A stretch of DNA of 64,000 bases from Euwallacea fornicatus (taxonomy: Eukaryota > Arthropoda > Insecta > Coleoptera > Curculionidae). Both the position numbers and the translations under genes were made by a program. This document shows positions 11,370 to 20,144 of this stretch, one piece after another. The notes beneath the pieces are model-generated. The model did not search any database, had not been told where the DNA came from, and saw only the letters and a program-made list of their open reading frames with translations. How positions within the stretch are numbered: the stretch's first letter is position 1; every line of letters begins with the position of its first letter. The DNA lies in NCBI RefSeq assembly GCF_040115645.1, contig NC_089546.1, forward strand, positions 62,001 through 126,000, written 5' to 3'.

Positions 11370-12685
11370 CAGTCAGTCACAAAAGTCTACATACAGCTAT
11401 AAATTTTACTATAACTCGTAAATGAAAAAGTTTATATTCTTCGTTTAATTATGTAATTATAGCATTTAATTCACAATACAATATTATAACAATTAAATCA
11501 ATATACAACCCTCCTTGTTCGAAATATAATTAAAAACTAATAATATATACTCCACAAAAGTCTACATACATTTGCATTTATTATCAATAATAATTAATAT
11601 TTTTTGGCTAATATTTCGTGGGTCCACCATTAACATCAAGGACTGCTTTAAGACGTCTTGGCATTGAAAAGACCTGGTTTTGCGTTACTTCTGGCGGTAT
11701 TTCTGACCAGGATGTTTCTAACGCTGTCTTTAATGATTCTCTATTGCTAATATTGAATTTTCTTATTCTCCTCTCCAACTCATCCCACAGATGCTCGATA
11801 AGGTTCATGTCCGGCGACTGAGGTGGTGAATTCAGTTGTTTTGGGACATTATATAAAATCCATTCTCGCACAACTATAGCTGTATGCTTGGGATCATTAT
11901 CCTGTTGGAAAATCCATCGATCGCCAAGCCCCAGTTGTCTTACTGACAGAATCAAATTGCCTTGAAGTATATTCAGATAATGTCTGTGGTTCATAGTGCC
12001 TTCAATAAAAACCAATTTTCCTACCCCAGCCGCCGCCATTGAGCCCCAAACCATCACGCTGCCCCCTCCATGTTTTATCGTTGGTACCAAATTTTTAGGG
12101 TTCAGTTCTTGGCTTACTTTTCGCCACACTTTGCCCTTACCATCACATCCGAAAATATTGAACTTACTCTCATCCGTAAATAAAACTGTTTCTCAAAAGT
12201 CTAAATCCTTGTTTAAATGTTCATTAGCGAACTCCAGTCTTTTCTTCCTATTTGTCTCGGATATGAATGGTTTTTTTCTCGGAATTCCTCCATGATAGCC
12301 ATGTGAATGTAATACTCGTCTCACCGTTTCACTATGCACGATTTTACCGGTGGTACTTTCGATAGCTGCTGCGAGCTTTGGGGCACTTGATTGAGGTTTT
12401 GAACTAATTTTTCGTATGAGCACTCGAATATCTCTTTTACTTAGTTTCTTTGGGCATCCTGATCTTGCTTTATTAAGAATAATTCCCCGATTTTCATAAT
12501 TCCTAACTATGATTTGGACAGTACTTCGAGATAAACTTACGACAGTAGCTATTTCTCCGAAGGATTTTTTTTCATTTCGCAATTTAACCACTAAACTTCG
12601 GATGGATACTGAAATTTCTCTTCTCCCCATGATTTTAGCGTTAAGATGTTGGCACGTTCAATACAATATGGCTTTACTTGGATTT
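11370..12685 (-). mobile_element. Tc1-C: Tc1-like element inserted in gypsy-C
   Basis: The left end reads CAGTCAGTCACAAAAGTCTA at 11370 after TA, with an internal repeat of CACAAAAGTCTACATACA near 11552. The matching right terminal repeat is not visible; sequence passes into gypsy-C pol near 12660-12688, so the right end is truncated and its position approximate. It separates gypsy-C env from its pol tail. Confidence 0.7.
11608..12630 (-). pseudogene. Tc1-like transposase (DD34E), one in-frame TGA
   Basis: A single 341-codon frame starts MGRREISVSIRSLVVKLR at 12630. It contains two HTH segments, a GCPKKLS hinge, LFTDESKFNIFG (first Asp), FQQDNDPKHT (second Asp) and SPPQSPDMNLIEHLWDEL (Glu), ending GGPTKY at 11608. 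The only defect is TGA at 12193-12195, where Trp is expected (DF-W-ETVLFTDES). This is the best preserved Tc1-type transposase in the window. Confidence 0.9.
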
Positions 12686-12688
12686 ATT

Positions 12689-13200
12689 TTATTCGTCCGT
12701 ATGAAAGCTATATCTATTTTTAAGTGGGCGTTTAAGATTATCCATGTAAACCTTCCCTTGATCCGTCGTGGTAACCGTTTTCCGAGTCGGGTCTACAGTT
12801 TCGATTTTAGTTGGACATTGGAAAGTGTTGCCCAGTTTATTTCTTGAATGCTTTGCCACATAAGCTTGCTTCTCTGGCTCGAATATAGTTGGTTTATCTC
12901 TATTTTCGTTAATTTTTTTCGTTCTTTTCTCTTTTTCCTCCATTAGAGATTGATTTAGTTTGAAGTATAAAACTTTGGTGCGGTCTTTATGTTCGGCTAC
13001 ATAATGAGTCATTAATATTTAATCTAAATTCATATTAAACGGATCTTCATTACTAATATGTCCGCTGATGTCTATTGGTTTGAAATTTGTGGCAGAATGT
13101 GTTATGTGATTGTATGTTAATATTGCGGAATTTATTTTTCTCGCTATGGGTGTTTCCAATTGGCCCTGATTGTTCAAAAGTCTTATGTGCTCTAGTAGTA
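12689..13200 (-). pseudogene. gypsy-C pol, C-terminal integrase tail
   Basis: The frame matches the last ~170 residues of gypsy-1 pol: LLNNQGQ, HSATNFKPIDIS, SNEDPFN, then HYVAEHKDRTKVLYFKL and VDPTRKTVTT...YMDNLKRPLK. There is at least one stop (about 13019-13021). Homology ends abruptly at about 13196-13205, where the palindromic repeats begin. The rest of pol and gag is missing here. Confidence 0.88.
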
Positions 13201-13207
13201 GAGCAAT

Positions 13208-13411
13208 GCGGGTTCTGGCTCAATAGCGTTAGCGTGAGTGGGTAATTAATACCCGTTAACGGTAACGTTATTGCGCCAGGGGCGGGTTCTGGCTCAATAG
13301 CGTTAGCGTGAGTGGGTAATTAATACCCGTTAACGGTAACGTTATTGCGTCAGGGGCAAAGCGGGTTCTAGCTCAATAACGTTAGCGTAAGTGGGTAATT
13401 AATGCCCGTTG
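13208..13411. repeat. Tandem imperfect palindromes, 2.6 copies of a 74-79 bp unit
   Basis: Units start at 13208, 13282 and 13361 with GCGGGTTCT(G/A)GCTCAATA. Each full unit is itself a long imperfect inverted repeat: CTGGCTCAATAGCGTTAGCG faces CCGTTAACGGTAACGTTATTGCGCCAG-type sequence around a TAATTAATA centre. The first two copies are almost identical; the third is diverged and partial. The block lies exactly between broken gypsy-C pol and the Polinton genes, so it may be part of a terminal repeat. Confidence 0.85.
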
Positions 13412-13424
13412 GCCTACGGAATGG

Positions 13425-13766
13425 ATGAAAATGAATTTGGCTGATACAAACTTCCCAGCATTATCAGTAGATTTACCTAAAAATGCTACTGATTATAAAA
13501 TTAGAATAATCTATAAAAATCGAACATATGGTGATAGTACCTGGAAAAGTGTAGAGAAGTCATCATCATCATCATCATCATCATCATCTACTTCAGCGTG
13601 TAATGACAACTCAAATAGTACAAGTACAGAAGATGTATATTGTAACGGAGATGAGACACAAAATTTTCTTATAAAGTATATTGCAGCAGTTGTATCTTGT
13701 TTAGCTTTGAAATCTTTTATCACGCTTTTTATATACTACTATTACTACAAGTTGAAGGGTAAATAA
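13425..13766 (+). CDS. Small membrane-anchored ORF, unknown function
   Basis: 113 codons run opposite to the polymerase gene and converge with it (22 bp between stops). The N-terminal part has NAT and NRT glycosylation sequons and ends in a Ser run from a (TCA)n microsatellite (13561-13588). The C-terminal part has one clear hydrophobic segment, about residues 79-105 (LIKYIAAVVSCLALKSFITL), then a Tyr run and a Lys-rich end, as in a type I membrane protein tail. It may be the stub of a longer gene cut by the palindromic repeats just upstream. I do not recognise a family. Confidence 0.45.
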   Translation: MKMNLADTNFPALSVDLPKNATDYKIRIIYKNRTYGDSTWKSVEKSSSSSSSSSSTSACNDNSNSTSTEDVYCNGDETQNFLIKYIAAVVSCLALKSFITLFIYYYYYKLKGK

Positions 13767-13787
13767 ATTAAAACACATTCACATTTT

Positions 13788-16700
13788 TTATTTATTTGTT
13801 TTATTTTTACTATGTATTTTGTAATGGCCCCATGGAAGAGTGTCATGACTAGAACTTAGTAAGAACCGCTTATCATCATATTTGTTAAGAGCTAGTTTCG
13901 TTTCCTTACAAGTAAACAAATTATGTTTTATAGAACGAATGTTGTTTTGAGTTATAAATTTTTCTTCACCATATTTTAAGCAATTTACGTAATCTTCAAA
14001 CGTTATATTATTTTTTACAACTTGAAATTTAATTCCTTTTAACTTCTTGACGCATTTATCATTCTCTAGTTTGAATGAATACATTTTAGACCTTAAACCT
14101 ACAAAATGCGTAATTATTTGTCCAGCAACTTCATCTTTCATTAAACCTAAAACTTTTTTATTTGTTTGTGGAATTCCATGTATATTATCCTTAGGGTAGT
14201 CACTAGTATCAAATTTCATTAGATCCATTTTGATAATTTGAGAATAAGCATCCTCACATGTAATTTCATAAATAAAACTATCAGTGTCAATGTACATTAA
14301 TTTCAGGTTTTGGATTGTTGGTACTTTATATATCATATAACTATAATGAAACTCATACATAAGAAGTTTTGAAATGTCTAGTATGCACATTCCAATATAT
14401 AAGGGTTTATTAAAAATCAAATTACTTTTATTCAGTTCAATAGCTACCAGTTGTTCGCTGAATTTTACAACACTGTGGAAATTTGGGTTAGATATAAGAT
14501 TTTTTGCACCATAACGTAGATCCCAATTATTAACTAATTTCACAATTCTATGTTTTCGAATGTTCTCCATAGTTTTCCCAAATACAGCGTTATTCATAAG
14601 TTTGAATAAATTTTTAGCAAAGTTAGAATTAGCCTGCGATCTTAATTTTGTGTTTAAATCGATGTATGGTTTTAACCAAGGGGTTTGATTAAATTTCAAA
14701 ATTCGATGAATTTTTACTAATTTTAAACCATTCTCTAAGGCTTGTTTCAAATTTCTGTAATGAATTACATATTTGATTTTAGAAGAAAGAGTAGTTAAAA
14801 GTTTCGGTAATTTTGAATCTGGAGGTGCTTTGTGCTCAGGACAAAAAGGTAAATCTTTATGTAAATCATGAATATCACTTGGATACTCTAAATCAACTTT
14901 TAAAATGTATCCAAGTTCTGAGGTATCACTGATTTCCCAAATATTAAAATTCGTAAAATCTTCAATCCATTCAAAATTATCATATGGGAGGTATTGACAC
15001 ATTGCCCAACCATATAGATTATTAACGTCTAAGTATAATAAATATTTAGATGGTTTTGAGATGTCATAGTTTTTCATAAATTTATTGTTAGCTTCAGAAT
15101 AACGATTTGAGCACATAGAAATTCCTCCTCTTAGACCATTTTCAATAAACATGATTTGGTCGATATCTTTAAGAAGTCTAAGTTTGCATGATGTGAATTT
15201 AAGCATGCAATCCCAGGTATATCCTGGTAATGTAAAATACCAGCTGGGGTCGAGACCATAAATTTCGCGGCATTTAGTTCTGAAATTTTCGAAAATGTCA
15301 GCTAGTAAAAGTACATCTGTTTTGAGGTACAAATCAGAGTACTCTCCTAAATTTTTAATTTTAAAAGCTTTCCACACAGTTTGTGCATGGTTATAGTCAT
15401 CATCACTAATCATTTCTTGATTAAGCTGACTAAAAAAATTTTCTTTAGAGGGAAGCTCTACTTCTTTCAGTTTATTTATGTTATCTAGATAGTCATAGCA
15501 GAAAACTCCTTTCCTAGTTAGTAAACTGAACGTTTTGTCACTAATCGTACTAAATTCATTTCTAAGGATTTTTAAGTCTGCAGCTGTTAATGTCGCCACT
15601 AGTTCACTAAGAGGTGCATTTAAGAATCTCAATGAGTCAACAAATCGAAATTTCAGTTTTGTTTCAGAATTGTAGATAGTGAATGAAATATATTTTTCCT
15701 TGTTAAGAGGAAGCAATGAAATTTTTTCAGTAACACCAAATTTTTTAATTAAAAAATGAGAATCATAGCCGGTGAGGCAGTGAAAGAAAACAGGTATAAC
15801 AAATTGCTTCTTATATCTCAAATTACAGTTTTCATGACTCAAACCTCTCATAACTCCTGTGAAATGATCATGGTTTCTTACTATAATGTCACCTTCTTTG
15901 AAAACATTTTCACAAATATGACATGACATAGCTGAGTTAAATTTATCTGTTGCAATAATTGGAACAATATATTTCATTTTACTATAAACTATTTTAGCAA
16001 GTTCTTTTAATTCTTTAGAAAACCAATCTAAACAATCAATTCCTTGATACATTCTATAAAATGATAAAGAATCATCGTAAGAACATTTAAAGAAATATCC
16101 TACACTAAAAGCTTTATGTTCCTGATAACATCCTTTTACATTAGCAGATTCTAGTATCGACTCGAAATCTGCATAAACAACGAAAGGAGTAGTTTGTTTA
16201 AAAATATAATTTTGAAACTGAACATAATCGTAAGTAGGAAAAGATATTTTACAAGTATTTTTCTTTTCACATAAAGTACCATGCTGAATTAACTTATCAT
16301 TGTTTGGAAAATAATTTAAACATCTGTCACAAATATAAATTTTACCTTTGTGGTTTGTTAGCTGCTTAACGAGAAGTCTCGACAGATCTTTAATCCAACA
16401 AAAATGATATTTAATATCAGTTCCCACCTCCAAATCGTCACCGTCTACTTCAAAATCAGATTTTTTGCGCGAATACTTATTTTGAGTTAACAGTAAATTG
16501 ACATGATTCTCTAATTTTTTACTTGTCAATCTAACTGGAGTTGTAACAAAACCTGATTTCTCTAGTTCAAGCATATAAACATTAATTGAAATGTTATTAA
16601 GTTTTTCAAATTTAGAGATTTTTGACAGAGGCATAGCTTCCTTATCCAAACCATTCGTATGTAATATTGACTCATAATGAGGATATGATGAAATTCTATC

Positions 16701-17561
16701 GGAGTTAACACTCGCCGGATAAAGAGCTGATACAATACTCCAAAAAAAACAAGCTTCATCGTTATTTTTTACGTTGATGCATGCTTTTTTGGCAGTTATT
16801 TCCGCGGGTAGTTTAATGTAAGATGAACCGCTACCACACTCGTATTTATTAATATTTAATTCTAGGCTAATAATTTTACAGAGAGCCCACCCACTATCCC
16901 TTTCCTGAAAATCTTCCATCTTATTCATTATTTGCTTAGTTATATTATCATGAAACCATTCTAATAAATCCACGCTACTATCAATTACGTGGTTTGGCGT
17001 GTTAAAATATTTAAAAGAAGTTTTTTCCAAATCTTTTTGTTTAATTATATATTCCCCACAAAAATTTGCATTTACTTTAATCAAATGATACTGCTTCAAA
17101 ATATTAGAAATTCTTCTTTTAAATAGGTGCACAGCATCAGTAAAGAAATCTCCTAGTTTCTTGTGAGTTAAATTAATTATTAAACCTGATCTTATGCGAC
17201 CCTGAAAGACGAGAGGACCATTTTCCCATCTAAGCCTATCAGAACGTTTAACCCCACCCCCACCTACATGACTGGAAACATTCAAGTTTTTAAACAAAAA
17301 TTGAAAGCGTTTTAAGTGTCCTAAATTTGTAAGCATTTTTCTATAACACCCTACATTTTGTTTACTATGTTTTAATGCAAGTACCTGTTGGCGAATGGAT
17401 TTTCGCACTTTTCTAAACCATTTTTGTTTTTCATCCGCGTCCACGCCTGATGAGCGGGCTGCTAACTGAAAATACACCTTGTTGAACAAATCCACAATAT
17501 TATCGCTAACGTTAGATAGACCGCTTGTAAGGGTTCTGTCACTCTCCGTGGGGTTCATCAC
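13788..17561 (-). CDS. DNA polymerase type B, protein-primed (Polinton/viral type)
   Basis: 1257 uninterrupted codons. Exonuclease motifs are VVYADFESIL (Exo I, D-x-E), LTGYDSHFLI (Exo II) and YLKTDVLLLADIFENF (Exo III). Polymerase motifs are YLDVNNLYGWAM (motif A), KLMNNAVFGKTMEN (motif B) and YIDTDSFIYE (motif C). A C2H2-like finger (CDRCLNYFPNNDKLIQHGTLC) and an HNH/endonuclease VII-like block (CHICENVF...RNHDHFTG...HENCN) precede and interrupt the exonuclease region, as in other eukaryotic mobile-element PolB proteins. All key residues are present, so the gene could encode an active enzyme. The OB-like ORF lies 65 bp upstream on the same strand. The start ATG-ATG at 17561 fits the spacing. 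Confidence 0.93.
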   Translation of the reverse strand: MMNPTESDRTLTSGLSNVSDNIVDLFNKVYFQLAARSSGVDADEKQKWFRKVRKSIRQQVLALKHSKQNVGCYRKMLTNLGHLKRFQFLFKNLNVSSHVGGGGVKRSDRLRWENGPLVFQGRIRSGLIINLTHKKLGDFFTDAVHLFKRRISNILKQYHLIKVNANFCGEYIIKQKDLEKTSFKYFNTPNHVIDSSVDLLEWFHDNITKQIMNKMEDFQERDSGWALCKIISLELNINKYECGSGSSYIKLPAEITAKKACINVKNNDEACFFWSIVSALYPASVNSDRISSYPHYESILHTNGLDKEAMPLSKISKFEKLNNISINVYMLELEKSGFVTTPVRLTSKKLENHVNLLLTQNKYSRKKSDFEVDGDDLEVGTDIKYHFCWIKDLSRLLVKQLTNHKGKIYICDRCLNYFPNNDKLIQHGTLCEKKNTCKISFPTYDYVQFQNYIFKQTTPFVVYADFESILESANVKGCYQEHKAFSVGYFFKCSYDDSLSFYRMYQGIDCLDWFSKELKELAKIVYSKMKYIVPIIATDKFNSAMSCHICENVFKEGDIIVRNHDHFTGVMRGLSHENCNLRYKKQFVIPVFFHCLTGYDSHFLIKKFGVTEKISLLPLNKEKYISFTIYNSETKLKFRFVDSLRFLNAPLSELVATLTAADLKILRNEFSTISDKTFSLLTRKGVFCYDYLDNINKLKEVELPSKENFFSQLNQEMISDDDYNHAQTVWKAFKIKNLGEYSDLYLKTDVLLLADIFENFRTKCREIYGLDPSWYFTLPGYTWDCMLKFTSCKLRLLKDIDQIMFIENGLRGGISMCSNRYSEANNKFMKNYDISKPSKYLLYLDVNNLYGWAMCQYLPYDNFEWIEDFTNFNIWEISDTSELGYILKVDLEYPSDIHDLHKDLPFCPEHKAPPDSKLPKLLTTLSSKIKYVIHYRNLKQALENGLKLVKIHRILKFNQTPWLKPYIDLNTKLRSQANSNFAKNLFKLMNNAVFGKTMENIRKHRIVKLVNNWDLRYGAKNLISNPNFHSVVKFSEQLVAIELNKSNLIFNKPLYIGMCILDISKLLMYEFHYSYMIYKVPTIQNLKLMYIDTDSFIYEITCEDAYSQIIKMDLMKFDTSDYPKDNIHGIPQTNKKVLGLMKDEVAGQIITHFVGLRSKMYSFKLENDKCVKKLKGIKFQVVKNNITFEDYVNCLKYGEEKFITQNNIRSIKHNLFTCKETKLALNKYDDKRFLLSSSHDTLPWGHYKIHSKNKTNK

Positions 17562-17626
17562 TTATCTGATTGAAATATTAGTAGTATAGTCATAAATAAA
17601 AAAATAAAAAAGATAATACTTACATT

Positions 17627-17929
17627 TTAGAGTTCTACAATTTCAATAATAGGGGTTGAACCAAGACCAGACACCTCCTTTAGACTTTTGTATATCAAAC
17701 CATACACGTCTGGCTTGAACTTGGAGATATTTTTTTTAACAGCTTGAACCATCCGTTGTGGTAAAAATACTACCGTTTCCTCTAGTTCAGCTACGACTGA
17801 CTCTCCAAATTTGGTCTTCACTATTCTCAAGTCGACAATTTTATAAATTTTGCCAACTTCTAGATTGTAGGTTTTCGTTACGGGCTTTTGAGAAAACGCC
17901 CCACTAGATTTTAACAGTGTTAAATCCAT
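17627..17929 (-). CDS. Small ORF next to PolB, possibly OB-fold ssDNA-binding
   Basis: 100 codons from MDLTLLKSSGAFSQKP. The middle shows alternating short strands (YNLEVGKIYKIVDLRIVKTK, FGESVVAELEETVVFLPQR) that look like a small beta-barrel, then a helical-looking VQAVKKNISKF and a final strand PIIEIVEL. It is basic with no membrane segment or signal peptide. The position directly upstream of the polymerase on the same strand suggests a replication accessory role such as single-strand binding. The OB-fold is my inference from pattern, not a recognised motif. Confidence 0.55.
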   Translation of the reverse strand: MDLTLLKSSGAFSQKPVTKTYNLEVGKIYKIVDLRIVKTKFGESVVAELEETVVFLPQRMVQAVKKNISKFKPDVYGLIYKSLKEVSGLGSTPIIEIVEL

Positions 17930-18111
17930 AATTAATACTTTTAAGAACCGTCCAGTAGTCTGCTCTTAATAATAATAATATAATTTAAAGTTGTTATTCC
18001 AAAAAATATTGAAGATCTTTCATAACAAGTGGATGTAGTTGTTTTCAGGTTTCTTATTTAATCAAATGTGAAAATAGATGATAATATGGTTTGGTATTAC
18101 ACAGAGTCATT

Positions 18112-18348
18112 AGTTATATCACGGTAGCCCGGACTTATATTTTTAAAAAATAATAAAATTTATTTTCTCGAATAAAGTAACACAAAATTATTATATTTGT
18201 TTTATTACAGACAATGATTACTCGCGTAAGTTACAACTGATACTAAATCTAAATCTTCTATGCTCCTAAACTATTTATATTAAAATTGTATTATAGTCAG
18301 CAAATTCCTCAGGTCTCCGGTCTTTAGTGGAATTCTCCTGATGTAACT
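18112..18348 (-). repeat. gypsy-1 3' LTR (237 bp)
   Basis: It starts AGTTATATCACGG and ends CTGATGTAACT, with inverted AGTT/AACT ends. By eye one difference from the 5' LTR is visible (an A/T change in the run near 18144), so the insertion is recent. Confidence 0.95.
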
Positions 18349-18360
18349 CCTCCCCCCTTA
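18349..18360 (-). promoter_or_regulatory. gypsy-1 polypurine tract
   Basis: On the minus strand TAAGGGGGGAGG directly precedes the 3' LTR and would prime plus-strand DNA synthesis. Confidence 0.85.
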
Positions 18361-18371
18361 GTTTCAACTCC

Positions 18372-20046
18372 TTAGGGTAGCCGAGGGAGTTGGATGCCCT
18401 CCTCGAGGTTTGTTGCCGAGTGGGTTGCTTGGTTCTTAGCTTTTGACAGCCCAATTTTCTTCAAAATGGCGGCTAGGCAGCAACCTATCAGCAATGCATA
18501 TATGATTAAGGTCCATAAACTTGGCCACACTGAAACCACACTGGTGGCTTGAGTTTCTTCCTGGAAAACTTCATTTTTTAATTCGTGTAAATCGTCCAAC
18601 TTTACTTCGGGTAAATGAATACTCGGGTTTAATTTACGTTGTGTCACATGATTTAAACTTATGTCGGGAAACAAGACGGGTTGCGATTGAGTTTTTATTA
18701 TTTCGTGTATGTTTCTCACTGTTTTTCCACTAACTGTCAACTGACACTCCCACGGTAGTTGACACAAAAATGTTCCTTCTAAATTCCTTGCTTCATTCTG
18801 TCTTCCTGGGCAGCTCATCCGTACAACCTCCCTTTGCGGTAGTACTAGGATCCATTTGTTGGTGGATTCCAGTTGGTCCACGATTGTTTCTTCAATCTCG
18901 ATCTGCACTTGGTCACAGGTGTTTGGTGTTTTGTTGGCATTCAAAAGCTTTACTTCGCAGGGGGCGTTATCGTGGGTTTCTGTTAAACTTTCTTTGTGGC
19001 ATAGGTATAGCTCTAGTGCAATTTCTTGACACTCTTCGTTATAGTAGGCATAATGCGATCGACTGTTCAAAAGAAATTTATGACGCGGTATTACGACCTT
19101 AAACAGACCTTCCCTAGGTACTGGTGCTGGGTATAAATGAAAGTAGGCGAAAGACTGAGGGTAAACTGTTGATATGTGTAATATGTACGTTATCCTATTT
19201 TTTGAAATAAAACATTCTACTTTGACGAATTTCTCAAAAGTTAAAACGTTTTCAGGGGTTACTTCCAATGGAAATTCGTCAGGTTTGATTTTACTTTGGA
19301 TATGCATCAGTTCATTATAAAGATCTTCTGACTTAATTATGCTAGGGTGTAATGTCCCTAATCTGGCAAATACAAGTGAGTTTTCTGTCTTGTAAGACGG
19401 AATAGATTAATTCGTACATGTTAATGATTTCATTAATTACTTCTTTTATGAAAACAAAATTCCTGCTATCTATTACGTCTTTGACATAGGGGATAACTTG
19501 ATTCATTTTTTCCTCGATTAGCCTATCATTTTGGTATAATTGAAAAAGGGTTTGGTTAAATCTTTTTACCGCGGATACTAGCAATGTTTCGCGTGTTGTG
19601 GTTTTTGCTTGGAATTTCTCTTGATTTGATTGAAGGGTTTTTATGAGCCTATCATACCTTTCTCCGTCTGATGCGTCGAGATTTCCCGTTACGGCCTTAA
19701 ATATCGATCCTAAACCGTTTACTATTCCCCGTCTTTGTCTAAGAGAGAGTGGTATTATTCCTTTTAGTTTTTCGTTCACTCTTCCTTGAACGAAGTTCAG
19801 AACTTCCACGAAATTTTTGAATTCATCTAGGTATGGTTTTAGGTGATTAACTGAATTGATTGTGATGATTATATTTGTCGTCCTTTCTTGAAGTGTGTCC
19901 AGTTGGAGGGTGATAGGTGTTAGGTCGTGATAGTGTAGGAGTGTGTGTATGTTATCTGTCACTCTGGCATGTCCTTTTTTTACAGGTACAATACCAGGAT
20001 TGTCCCTCAATTCGATTAATTCTATTTGTCCTTGGGATTGTGTTCC
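18372..20046 (-). pseudogene. gypsy-1 env (F-like fusion glycoprotein), frameshifted
   Basis: A candidate splice acceptor (ATATTGCAG) lies near 20065. The N-terminal part (to 19342) has the furin-type site RQRR before GIVNGLGSIFKAVTGNLD (fusion peptide). The frame breaks near 19388-19392, where about 2 nt are missing relative to gypsy-C (SVLQD...ENSLVFARLG). The rest continues in the second frame to 18372 with a Cys-rich ectodomain and an anchor WPSLWTLIIYALLIGCC. The domain set is that of errantivirus env, related to baculovirus F. The protein would be cut off before its anchor. Confidence 0.9.
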
Positions 20047-20144
20047 ATAGAGTCCTTTAAGGATGCTGCAATATTACGCTAAGATTACTTAACATACTAG
20101 CGGGTTACTTAATTAGCTTAATTAATAGATTAATGCCTAAATAA

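Noticed and set aside
13208..13411. Repeat block as a CRISPR array or simple satellite
   Set aside because: Units abut without spacers, are internally palindromic, number fewer than three, and the genome is eukaryotic.
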